Assembly (NCBI GenBank): GCA_012729395.1
Contig: JAAYDF010000292.1
Span: forward strand, 1 to 37,170
Direction: 5' to 3'
Length of the DNA stretch: 37,170 bases
DNA from: Phycisphaerae bacterium
GTDB taxonomy: Bacteria > Planctomycetota > Phycisphaerae > UBA1845 > PWPN01
A program made the translations under genes and the position numbers. The notes beneath the pieces are model-generated. The model saw nothing but the letters and a program-made list of their open reading frames with translations. It was not told where the DNA came from and did not search any database. Each line of letters starts with the position of its first letter. Within the stretch, counting starts at the first letter, position 1. This document shows positions 1-7,467 of this stretch, in pieces.

Positions 1-22
1 AACGAGCGTCGAAGCTTTCCCC

Positions 23-43
23 AACGAGCCCCAAGCGCGAGCG
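23..43 (-). repeat. Inverted copy of the 21-bp core of the 30-bp repeat family
   Basis: Read on the minus strand this stretch is CGCTCGCGC followed by TTGGGGCTCGTT. It differs by one base from the core of the tandem units that start at 121, so the two lie in inverted orientation about 80 bp apart. A perfect copy of the same core lies at 28971-28991. No function can be assigned. Confidence 0.75.
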
Positions 44-120
44 CGGGGAGCTTCGCGATGCAGCCATCGTCACAGGTGTCTGCGGTTCGCTATTGTACGT
101 CGCTTGCGCTCCGCGTTCCC

Positions 121-241
121 ATCGCTCGCGCTCGGGGCTCGTTAATTCCCGTCGCTCGCGCTCCGGGCTCGTTAATTCCCGTCGCTCGCGTTCGGGGCTC
201 GTTGAGTCCCGTCGCTTGCGCTCCGGGGTTCGTTGATTCCC
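121..241 (+). repeat. Tandem array of four 30-bp units
   Basis: Units start at 121, 151, 181 and 211; the last is 31 bp. Each carries a variant of TCGCTCGCGCTCGGGGCTCG followed by TT and a less conserved tail. There are no unique spacers, so this is not CRISPR. The array lies just past the 3' end of the minus-strand lipoprotein gene and ends in a degraded fifth copy running into about 265. It reads as an intergenic repeat of unknown role. Confidence 0.85.
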
Positions 242-291
242 AAAGCTCGTGCTTATGGTTCGCTGTCTACCTGATGTCATCTGCGAGGCAG

Positions 292-1230
292 TCACCGGCC
301 TCGCAGTTGCCCCGGGCCGGAGTAGACGTCGTCCACCGCTTCGCGCTGAGGCTCGGGCTGGTCAGCTTCGGTATCCTCTTGTGACTGCTGTTCCGGCGGC
401 AGTGCGGATGGGTCGCCGAGGCCTTGCTGCATGCTGGCAGCCAACTCCTGCATCAGTGGTCCGACCACTTCCTGCAGGGCGGAGTCCAGTGCCTGCTTGG
501 CTTCATTCGCGGAACTGATCTCCCCTGCCCCGATCCGCTCGGCTACCGTTTGCAGCGCTTCAGCCATCTCCGGAACCAGGTCGAGTATCTTGCCCACGAG
601 CTCCATCGCCTCGGGAGGCGGCAGATTGGGATCCACAACTCGCCAGGCGTCGCCAACGCGGCGGATTGTGACCTGCGTCGTCGCGGGCATGCCCTCAACC
701 TGGATCGAACCGACGGCGTTGTTGTCATCAACCGGCTCGACACTGAGTACTGTGGCATTGATCTTACCGCCCGTGCCGGGCGGCGCGACGACCGGGAGCG
801 GCGCCTCCGGGAAACGCTCCCGCCATTGCTGCTCCAGTGAGTGGTGGGCCTGGATCAGTGGTGCTACGCCCTCGCCGATCGTCCGGGCCGTTTCCTGTTG
901 CTCAGGAACCAAGACGCTCGGCAGTTGGCGATAGTCGCCTGCCCGCAGGATCTCGATGTAAGCGGCGATCACCGTATTGGGCGAGGAATCGTCGAGCATT
1001 CCCTCTGTCGCTTCGGGCGTCGTTGGAACGGGGGTCTCCTCTACGGTGGCGGCCGCTCCGACGATGCCGCGGTCGTGCTGGCGGCTGGGCACATCCAAGG
1101 GCACCATCATCCGGCCACCGGCCTCGAAGCCCGCGTTGACTTGCGGCGGCGGCTCCTTGCCATGGTCGCACGCCACCGTGCCGGTCAACCCCGCGAGTAC
1201 TCCCGTCATGATCATGAATCGCAACATCGC
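292..1230 (-). CDS. Putative lipoprotein of unknown function
   Basis: I do not recognise a family for this 312-residue protein. The frame is open further upstream, but the ATG at 1230 is preceded by AAAGGA at a 6-nt spacing, and translation from there begins with a hydrophobic signal sequence ending TGTVAC (Cys20). This resembles a lipobox, although position -3 is Thr rather than Leu, so lipidation is probable rather than certain. Residues about 80-200 contain a segment (NTVIAAYIEILRAGDY, later RVGDAWRVVDPN) that resembles the small SnoaL/DUF4878-like folds often found in lipoproteins; this is inference. An amphipathic helical stretch follows at 205-275, then a low-complexity Gln/Glu/Pro/Asp tail. 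The gene is divergent from waaA, and the shared upstream region carries a compound palindrome. Confidence 0.7.
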   Translation of the reverse strand, partial: AMLRFMIMTGVLAGLTGTVACDHGKEPPPQVNAGFEAGGRMMVPLDVPSRQHDRGIVGAAATVEETPVPTTPEATEGMLDDSSPNTVIAAYIEILRAGDYRQLPSVLVPEQQETARTIGEGVAPLIQAHHSLEQQWRERFPEAPLPVVAPPGTGGKINATVLSVEPVDDNNAVGSIQVEGMPATTQVTIRRVGDAWRVVDPNLPPPEAMELVGKILDLVPEMAEALQTVAERIGAGEISSANEAKQALDSALQEVVGPLMQELAASMQQGLGDPSALPPEQQSQEDTEADQPEPQREAVDDVYSGPGQLRGR

Positions 1231-1275
1231 ACGTCCTTTCATACCGTTTCCCAGGCCTCTTCCTTCCCGCAGGCG

Positions 1276-1351
1276 GGGTGGCACTGGTCTGTACCCAGAC
1301 CAGTGGCGATTCCGCATTGCGCACGGGTCTGAGTACAGACCCATGCCACCC
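1276..1351. repeat. Compound nested palindrome in a divergent intergenic region
   Basis: Outer arms GGGTGGCA (1276-1283) and TGCCACCC (1344-1351) enclose two smaller hairpins. One is CACTGGTCTG-TACC-CAGACCAGTG at 1282-1305. The other is GGGTCTG-AGTA-CAGACCC at 1325-1342, extendable to 1321-1346 with one mismatch. The GGTCTG/CAGACC core is shared by both inner hairpins. It lies between the lipoprotein gene and waaA. There is no U-tract, so it is better read as a REP-like element than a terminator. Confidence 0.8.
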
Positions 1352-1411
1352 TCTGCATGATGCCACGGATCATCCGATGCACCCGCGTTTTCAGGCCGCT
1401 GCTCAGGCCTC

Positions 1412-1439
1412 TTCCCTCCTGCCGGCCAGCGGCTATGAT
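1412..1439 (+). promoter_or_regulatory. Candidate promoter of waaA placed for a leaderless mRNA
   Basis: TTCCCT (1412-1417), a 16-bp spacer and TATGAT (1434-1439). The -10 box ends 8 nt before the waaA ATG, so transcription would start within about 2 nt of the start codon. The bases between are C-rich with no Shine-Dalgarno sequence. The -35 match is weak (3 of 6). Confidence 0.45.
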
Positions 1440-1447
1440 ACGCCCCC

Positions 1448-2794
1448 ATGCGCTGGTTTGTCGACGCCTGCTATCTGTTGGCCGCTGTGCTGCTCAGCCC
1501 CCTCGTGGCCTACCGAGCCATCACCCTGGGCAAGTACCGGCAGGATTGGGGGCAGCGCCGGGGCTGGCTGCCTGAATTGGGGCCGGCGGCCCGCAGGATC
1601 TGGTTCCATGCCGTCTCGGTCGGCGAAATCAATGCGGTTCGAGGCCTTATCCAGGCATGGCGGCTCCGAGAGCCGCAGAGCGAGATCGTCATCTCCTGCA
1701 CCACCGACACCGGGTTGGCCCGCGCCCGCGAGCTCTTTGGCGATCTGACCGTGGTCCGCTATCCGTTGGATCTCAGCCGCTTCGTGGATCGGGCCCTGGA
1801 CCGCATCCGGCCGACGATGATCGTCCTGGTCGAACTGGAGGTCTGGTACCAGTTCGTGACCCGCGCCGCCGCCCGCGGCATCCCGGTAGCCGTCGTTAAC
1901 GGGCGACTCAGTGAGCGAAGTGTCCGACGGCTCGCGTGGGTACGCTTCCTGGCCGGCCGCATGTTCAGGTCGCTGGCGTGGGTCGGAGCCCAGGACGAGA
2001 CCTATGCCGAGCGGTTTCGACGGATGGGTGTCCCGCCCGAGCGCGTCCGTGTGACCAGCTCGATGAAGTGGGATACGGCCGAACTCGCGGATCATCTGCC
2101 CGGCAGCGAGGCCCTGGCTCAGGCCATGGGCATCGACCCCGCCCAGCCGACCTGGGTGTGCGGCAGCACCGGCCCGGATGAGGAGGCCGTCATCATCAAG
2201 GCCCGCGATCGGCTGGTCCGCGATCACCCGGGCTTACAGGTGGTGCTGGTGCCGCGCAAGCCCGAGCGCTTCGAGGAGGTCGCTGCCTTGGTTCGCCGCA
2301 GGGGCCTCAGGTGCGTGCGACGCAGCGAATCGCCCGACGGCACCCGGCGGGAGCCCGCGGTGAATACCGTCTTCCTCGGTGATACCATGGGCGAGTTGCG
2401 GAAAATCTACACGCTCGCGGACGTGGTGTTCGTGGGTCGCACATTGGCACCGATGGGCGGATCAGACATGATGGAAGTGGCGGCGCTGGCCAAACCGGTG
2501 GTCGTGGGGCCGCATACGGAGAACTTCGTCGACACCGTCCAGCGGCTCGCCGAGGCGGACGCCATTCGGATCGTGCCAATCAATGTATCGAGGACCGAGG
2601 TGGTGGACGCCCTGGCCCGCACCATCGGCGACTTGCTCAAGGACCGCCAAGTCGCCCGTGCCCAGGGACTGGCCGGCCGCCAGGTTGTCCAGCGTAACCG
2701 TGGTGCCATCGAACGCACCTTGAACGCACTTGTGGAGATTCTTGACCGTGCCAAGCACCATGCTCCGCCAACAGTTGATGAAGAACGTCCATAA
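1448..2794 (+). CDS. waaA: 3-deoxy-D-manno-octulosonic acid (Kdo) transferase
   Basis: Transfers Kdo from CMP-Kdo to lipid A precursor at the inner face of the cytoplasmic membrane, a step of LPS inner-core synthesis. The 448-residue product has the family layout. An N-terminal membrane anchor (residues 5-25) precedes the HAVSVGE motif carrying the catalytic Glu60. A GT-B C-terminal half follows, with STGPDEE, VPRKPERF and the signature FVGRTLAPMGGSDMMEVAA, then PVVVGPHTENF. Length is slightly above the usual 420-430. The ATG at 1448 directly follows a -10-like box and has no Shine-Dalgarno. The gene overlaps proB downstream, implying one transcript. Its presence shows that this organism makes Kdo-type lipid A. 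Confidence 0.93.
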   Translation: MRWFVDACYLLAAVLLSPLVAYRAITLGKYRQDWGQRRGWLPELGPAARRIWFHAVSVGEINAVRGLIQAWRLREPQSEIVISCTTDTGLARARELFGDLTVVRYPLDLSRFVDRALDRIRPTMIVLVELEVWYQFVTRAAARGIPVAVVNGRLSERSVRRLAWVRFLAGRMFRSLAWVGAQDETYAERFRRMGVPPERVRVTSSMKWDTAELADHLPGSEALAQAMGIDPAQPTWVCGSTGPDEEAVIIKARDRLVRDHPGLQVVLVPRKPERFEEVAALVRRRGLRCVRRSESPDGTRREPAVNTVFLGDTMGELRKIYTLADVVFVGRTLAPMGGSDMMEVAALAKPVVVGPHTENFVDTVQRLAEADAIRIVPINVSRTEVVDALARTIGDLLKDRQVARAQGLAGRQVVQRNRGAIERTLNALVEILDRAKHHAPPTVDEERP

Positions 2795-3878
2795 CCTTGT
2801 CGTGAAGGTGGGGACCAACCTGCTGACCGACACCGCGGGACGGCTCGACAAGGTGATGATCAACGCCATCGGCCGCCAATTGGGCCTGCTGAGTGAGCGG
2901 GGAATCCATGTTACGCTGATCACCAGCGGGGCTGTTGGGTCGGGCATGGGTATTGCGGGGCTGACCAGCAGGCCCCGGGAACTGCCCGTATTGCAGGCTT
3001 CGGCGGCCATCGGACAGCCCACCTTGATGGCTCTCTACGCCCGAGCCCTCAGCCGGTTCGGCATGCATGCCGGGCAGCTCCTCGTCACACGAGACGATTT
3101 TGAGCACCGCTCCCGCTACCTCAATATCCGCAACACCGTCGGCGCGTTGCATCGCCTGCGAGCCGTACCCATCATCAACGAGAACGACACCACCGCCGTC
3201 GTCGAGCTTGGCCGGTTTGCCGACAACGATACCATTGCGGCTCTGGTCGCCAATCTCATCAAGGCGGACCTGCTTGTCCTGCTGACCGTCGCCGACGGAT
3301 TGCTGAATACCGAGGGGCAGCGGATCGACCTGGTCCCGCGGGTGACGCCCGAGGTTCTCAAGCTGGCCCGGGCGGAGAAGTCGGCCCTGGGCAGCGGGGG
3401 CATGGGTAGCAAGTTGCGGGCGGTGAGCATGGTGACCGAGGCCGGCGAAACCGTCGTCATCGCCCACGGCAGAGAACGCAATGTCCTCCTGCGATTGCTG
3501 GAAGGCGAACGATTGGGGACGATCTTCGCACCCGCCGAGCACAAGATGTCCGCTCGGCAACGCTGGCTGCGTAGCGCCGTTCGGCCTGTGGGGCGGCTGA
3601 TGCTCGACGACGGCGCCGCCGACGCCGTCCTTCGCAAGAACAAGAGCCTGTTGCCGCGAGGGATCACCGCCGTGACCGGCCGGTTTGAACGCGGGGCCGT
3701 CGTCGCCCTGGTCAATCCTGCCGGCCAGACCATCGCCCACGGCGTCGTCAACTATGGCAACGCCGACCTCGATCGCATCAAGGGCCTCAAGTCCGCCGAG
3801 ATCGCCGCCGCCCTCGGCGCCAAACCCTTCGACGAAGCCGTCCACCGTGACCACCTCGTGGTGATCGCTGGCCAGTAG
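2748..3878 (+). CDS. proB: Glutamate 5-kinase
   Basis: Phosphorylates L-glutamate to gamma-glutamyl phosphate with ATP, the first step of proline synthesis in the cytosol. The protein has an amino-acid-kinase domain with VKVGTNLL, ITSGAVGSGM, INENDTTAV, FADNDTIAALVA and GSGGMGSKL, followed by a C-terminal PUA domain from about residue 280, as in full-length ProB. I chose the GTG at 2748 (376 residues), which has GGAGA upstream at a 9-nt spacing inside waaA. ATGs at 2760 and 2778 are alternatives and have poorer ribosome-binding sites. The gene overlaps the waaA 3' end by 47 nt from this start, so translation is probably coupled. proA, the usual partner, is not adjacent. The LPS/proline pairing has no obvious functional logic. 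Confidence 0.93.
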   Translation: MPSTMLRQQLMKNVHNLVVKVGTNLLTDTAGRLDKVMINAIGRQLGLLSERGIHVTLITSGAVGSGMGIAGLTSRPRELPVLQASAAIGQPTLMALYARALSRFGMHAGQLLVTRDDFEHRSRYLNIRNTVGALHRLRAVPIINENDTTAVVELGRFADNDTIAALVANLIKADLLVLLTVADGLLNTEGQRIDLVPRVTPEVLKLARAEKSALGSGGMGSKLRAVSMVTEAGETVVIAHGRERNVLLRLLEGERLGTIFAPAEHKMSARQRWLRSAVRPVGRLMLDDGAADAVLRKNKSLLPRGITAVTGRFERGAVVALVNPAGQTIAHGVVNYGNADLDRIKGLKSAEIAAALGAKPFDEAVHRDHLVVIAGQ

Positions 3879-4170
3879 TATCCGCAATAGGAACCCGGGT
3901 AATACCCACGGAGCCTCAAGCGGGCCGCAGGCGTCTTTCGTAGAAAAGAGCGGTTTATGCATTCATCTGTCGCTCGGGTGCCCATGCCGGGCTCGATGAA
4001 GCTGAGAGCCGAATGTGTCGCCCTTCTTCACAGGCGGATCTGACAGCCCGCCGCAGACGCTGCCGTTCGCAGGTCGTGTGCCCGACCAAGCCTTGCATCG
4101 ATGACCTCGCTCGGTCAACCTCTGCGGCAGGGAGCGAATATGGCTGGCTCGGTATGGACTCATGCACCGA
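3879..4170. other. Intergenic region between convergent proB and nuclease gene
   Basis: About 290 bp between the 3' ends of two convergent genes. I see no convincing gene, no U-tract terminator and no member of the repeat families found elsewhere in the window. A weak GGCGG/CCGCC inverted pair near 4032-4051 is the only structure noted. Confidence 0.5.
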
Positions 4171-5343
4171 TCAACGAACGGTTCCGAGTTGGCCTTCGAG
4201 GGATTGGTGAATCAGTGGTTTGGCCTCCTCCAACTGAGCCATGTTGCTTAGGGCAAGCTGCAAGTCTCCAACGCCGAAGTGGCCAAGGTTGGATACATCA
4301 CGAGCGAATGAGGGTGGATTGACCAACCGGCTGTGTTTCAGTTTCAGGCATACCCGGATATCGCCTTTCTGTAGGTGGACGCAGCAGAATATGGCCTTTC
4401 CGTGCAAGTAGTTGATTGTCATTTTGGTGTACCGTCGCTGGATGTCTCCGGGTTTCAGAGAAAGGCAAAGTCGGTCGATTGCTCGATAGAGTTCTACAAT
4501 CTCCCGTGGCTTGCCGGCTGTATGGTGTGATTCGCTATATGGTGACGGTGTTCGCCCTGCTCCGGCTCTCCGCGTAGCCCAGGCTCTTCGAGCGCCTTGG
4601 CTTCTCAGCGATAGTCCCTGCTCATTGAGGTTTCGCCGTTGTGTAGGTCCGGACGTGGTGGACTGTGGTGTGGTGGCCCCCTGCGCCCAGATGCGAGCGA
4701 GGCTCTCTTTGATGCGGCGCGGGCTCAACCCTCCGTCATCCGAGGCGGAACGCACGAGGTTGAGCAGAACCCGCGGAGCATCGCGCATGATACCGTCGAG
4801 TGCCTTGCGAACCTTGCTATCCGTGAAGGTCTGCTCTCCGATGGCATCCAGGGTTCCCTTGGCCATATCCTCCCGGGAAAACCGCCACATCTGACTCGCG
4901 ATCTGCTCTACGGATAGGCCCTCGTGGTCGCGGGTGTCCAGCGACACCTCAAACATGAGTTTATCCGGCGCTGGGCATTCTTCGACGCTCCGATAGACTT
5001 TCCAGACGACCCCATTGGTCAGGATGCACCACACAATCCCGGCATTGGCTGCGTACCCGACAACCTGCGTAATCCCTTTGACATCATTGAGGGGATCGTC
5101 GAGGGGCTTCGCCTCGACCAGCAGCACGGGTTTCCCATTGATGAGCAATGCGTAATCCACCGATTTTCCGTCCACGGTGGGGTACTCAAGTTGCACCTCA
5201 TCAGGATCCCGAACGTCATAACCCAGGGCTTCGAGAAGCGGGTCGATGATGATAGTTCGTGTCGGGGTTTCCTTCAACGATCGTTTCCGCAGACCGTCGA
5301 GTTTGGCTCGAATGTCCTCAATCGCACGCACGAGCTTATCCAT
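4171..5343 (-). CDS. Orphan type I restriction R-subunit N-terminal-like nuclease fused to a DUF5655-like domain
   Basis: A 390-residue protein of two parts. Residues 1-150 match the type I restriction enzyme R-protein N-terminal (HSDR_N) fold. A PD-(D/E)xK-type signature is visible: Asp63 in SVDYALLINGK, then LLVEAK with Glu77 and Lys79, then QVVGYAANAGI and CILTNGVVWKVY. There are no helicase motifs. A basic, low-complexity linker (about 230-285) leads to a C-terminal domain, YTKMTINYLHGKAIFCCVHL to RDVSNLGHFGVGDLQLAL, typical of DUF5655. The start at 5343 has GGAGG 8 nt upstream. No HsdM, HsdS or helicase gene is nearby. GC is visibly lower (about 50% in 4321-4440) than in flanking genes (about 65%), suggesting acquisition. 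Nuclease activity and any defence role are inferences. Confidence 0.78.
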   Translation of the reverse strand: MDKLVRAIEDIRAKLDGLRKRSLKETPTRTIIIDPLLEALGYDVRDPDEVQLEYPTVDGKSVDYALLINGKPVLLVEAKPLDDPLNDVKGITQVVGYAANAGIVWCILTNGVVWKVYRSVEECPAPDKLMFEVSLDTRDHEGLSVEQIASQMWRFSREDMAKGTLDAIGEQTFTDSKVRKALDGIMRDAPRVLLNLVRSASDDGGLSPRRIKESLARIWAQGATTPQSTTSGPTQRRNLNEQGLSLRSQGARRAWATRRAGAGRTPSPYSESHHTAGKPREIVELYRAIDRLCLSLKPGDIQRRYTKMTINYLHGKAIFCCVHLQKGDIRVCLKLKHSRLVNPPSFARDVSNLGHFGVGDLQLALSNMAQLEEAKPLIHQSLEGQLGTVR

Positions 5344-5741
5344 GGCCTGAATCCTCCAGAGTAATCGCCTGAACCATCCGTCCCCAATCAGCGAGACAAG
5401 TCCAGCCACAGGAGCAACAGAACCCCGCAGAGATTGTGGGCGTCCGGGCTTCACCTTGGGCCGAGGACACATTCGCTCTGTATCTTGTCTTATCCTTCGG
5501 GCTCTCGGGCTTGACGGATTCTCGCATGATAGGCACAAGATGTCGCATGAGGCGGCTGGCGTCAACAGATCGCGGGAAAAAAGATGGGTGGCCGGCGGTA
5601 CCTCAAACTAGGCAGAGCTGATTTTGTCCTTTCGTGGCATACATACGGCCAAGCCGAGTTTGTCGGCGGTTCACCCCCGTACACGCGGCTGCGGTTCGCA
5701 GAGCAGTGCCACACGGAGACCTAGGTCGCTGTCTCACTAGT
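5344..5741. other. Intergenic region with a degenerate palindromic-repeat copy
   Basis: No supported gene in about 400 bp between two minus-strand genes. Positions 5698-5715 hold half of the GCAGTGCCACACG repeat that occurs in full near 13788 and 17182. No clear terminator or promoter was found. Confidence 0.5.
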
Positions 5742-7103
5742 TCAGTTATACGTCGTCAGCCGGATGGCCTCGCGGTAGATATCGACGCACTGGCGGGCGG
5801 AGTCGCACCACGAGAGCCGGCGGACGTCGAGTCGGCCCTGCTCGCGGAGGGTGGTCTGGAGAGGGCGGTGGCGAAGCACGGCGATGATCTTATTGGCCAT
5901 CTCGTTCACGTCCCAGAAGTCCACCTTCAGGGCGTGGTTGATGACCTCGGAGACACCCGACTGCTTGCTGATAATCACCGGTACATCGTTGGACATGGCC
6001 TCCAGCGGGGCGATGCCGAAGGGCTCGGACACGCTGGGCATGACGTAGAGGTCGGCCATGCGAAAGACACGCTCCACGTCACCACCGCGCAAAAAACCGG
6101 TGAAGAGCACCTTGTGCCCGATGCCCATCTCGGCGGCGAGTTGGATGGTGCGCCGGATCATGTCCCCCCAACCCGCCATGATGAACCGGACGTTGTCCAT
6201 GACCTCGAGAACCTTCTTCGCGGCAGCAAGGAAGTACTCCGGCCCCTTCTGCATGGTGATGCGACCAAGGAAGAGGACAAGCTTCTCGTCCCGGCGGATG
6301 GGGGCGATGGTTGACGGCGGCTGCACGCCGTTGAAGTCGATGGCATTGTAGACGACCGCGATCTTCTCCGCGTCCACCCCGTATCGCGCGGTCACGATGT
6401 TGCGGGTCAGGTGGCTGACGGTGATGATCTTCTGGGCAAAGTGCATGCCCTGCCGCTCGATGTCGTAGATGCGCTGGTTGACGTGCTCCCCGCTGCGGTC
6501 GAACTCGGTCGAGTGCACGTGTATGACCAGCGGTTTGCCACTGAGGATCGAGACGGCAATGCCTGCCCGGTAGGTCATCCAGTCGTGAGCATGGATCACG
6601 TCGAACTCTTCATGCTCGGCGATCGCAGTAGCCAGCCGGGCGTAGCGCTCGGTCTGGGCGAACATGTCGCCGTCGTAGTCCGACGCCGTCGCTTCGGGAA
6701 CAGCCCGGGCGGAGGTCTGGGCCTGGGTTGGGTTTTCGCCCTCGGTCTGGCTTTCGCCGTGATCGACCACGCGCATCTTCGCCGCCCGCTCGCGCATCAA
6801 CTCCGCGTATTGCTCAGGACTGTGGTAGGGCGACATACCGCCAGCCGCCTCCACCGTGCAGAACTTGACGTGTTCGAGTTCCTCGACCTCGTAGTCCGAA
6901 ACCAGCCCGGACATTCGCTTGCGCGCCGACTTGGGCGTCAGCAGTTTGACGTGGCTGCTCTCCTGCGATTGGACGGGCTTGGGTAAGACAAACAGAACGT
7001 TCGCTCCGATCTGGCTCATCGCTTTGGTCAGACCGTAGCAAGCGGTACCGAGCCCGCCGGAAATGAACGGCGGGAATTCCCAACCCAGCATCAAGACTTT
7101 CAT
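5742..7103 (-). CDS. Glycosyltransferase family 4/5-like protein (glycogen/starch synthase-like)
   Basis: A GT-B retaining glycosyltransferase of 453 residues. The N-terminus MKVLMLGWEFPPFISGGLGT carries the GGLG nucleotide-sugar loop. FDVIHAHDWMT and VIHVHSTEFDRSG close the acceptor domain. The C-terminal donor domain has VLFLGRITMQKGPEYFL and MPSVSEPFGIAPLEAMS, the E-x7-E region of family GT4. It resembles the short glycogen-synthase-like GT4 proteins common in Planctomycetes and Bacteroidetes. Substrate cannot be assigned; alpha-glucan or glycoconjugate synthesis are possible. Residues about 115-145 form an acidic, Gln/Thr/Ala-rich insertion that looks disordered. Transcribed alone from the promoter at 7300-7328, with a leader of about 190 nt. 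The ATG at 7103 has GGGAG about 11 nt upstream. Confidence 0.88.
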   Translation of the reverse strand: MKVLMLGWEFPPFISGGLGTACYGLTKAMSQIGANVLFVLPKPVQSQESSHVKLLTPKSARKRMSGLVSDYEVEELEHVKFCTVEAAGGMSPYHSPEQYAELMRERAAKMRVVDHGESQTEGENPTQAQTSARAVPEATASDYDGDMFAQTERYARLATAIAEHEEFDVIHAHDWMTYRAGIAVSILSGKPLVIHVHSTEFDRSGEHVNQRIYDIERQGMHFAQKIITVSHLTRNIVTARYGVDAEKIAVVYNAIDFNGVQPPSTIAPIRRDEKLVLFLGRITMQKGPEYFLAAAKKVLEVMDNVRFIMAGWGDMIRRTIQLAAEMGIGHKVLFTGFLRGGDVERVFRMADLYVMPSVSEPFGIAPLEAMSNDVPVIISKQSGVSEVINHALKVDFWDVNEMANKIIAVLRHRPLQTTLREQGRLDVRRLSWCDSARQCVDIYREAIRLTTYN

Positions 7104-7467
7104 GACTGCCTAGACTCCCGCTGGCGTTAATGAAGACCGTTCCATCCGCCTTCCGCTGCTCCTTGCCTCCGGTCGTCGATGCCGCCTGAACACGGCGATT
7201 GGCGTTTGCGATTTGGGCTTCTCTTGCGCGAGACAGCCCCGTCGGTGTCCGAGTACCGCAGGTACCCGGCTTCTGGTCGTGAGATCCATCTCCGAAATGA
7301 ACATATACCGTATTCACGGACCTGTCAAATGATTGAGTGCGTTTTAGGCCTGTGAGTTTGTCGCCGGCGAACCATGAATGCCGGGGTGGGGCATTTACCG
7401 GTCGGTGCAGTCCGGTTACGCTGCAGCCAAGACGTGGACAGAAATCCGTCCGCTAGGAGCCAGGCGA
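7104..7467. other. Divergent intergenic region and long leader of the glycosyltransferase gene
   Basis: About 360 bp between divergent genes. It holds the minus-strand promoter at 7300-7328 and hence a leader of about 190 nt (7293 to 7104) before the glycosyltransferase start. I see no known riboswitch consensus in that leader. The plus-strand oxidoreductase start at 7468 has AGGAG upstream but no strong promoter. Confidence 0.55.
7300..7328 (-). promoter_or_regulatory. Sigma-70-type promoter of the glycosyltransferase gene
   Basis: On the minus strand: perfect TTGACA (7328-7323), a 17-bp spacer and TATGTT (7305-7300). This is among the best promoter matches in the window and stands out in GC-rich DNA. 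The expected transcription start is near 7293. Confidence 0.7.

Noticed and set aside
121-241. CRISPR array
   Set aside because: Units are directly contiguous with no unique spacers, and no cas genes are present.
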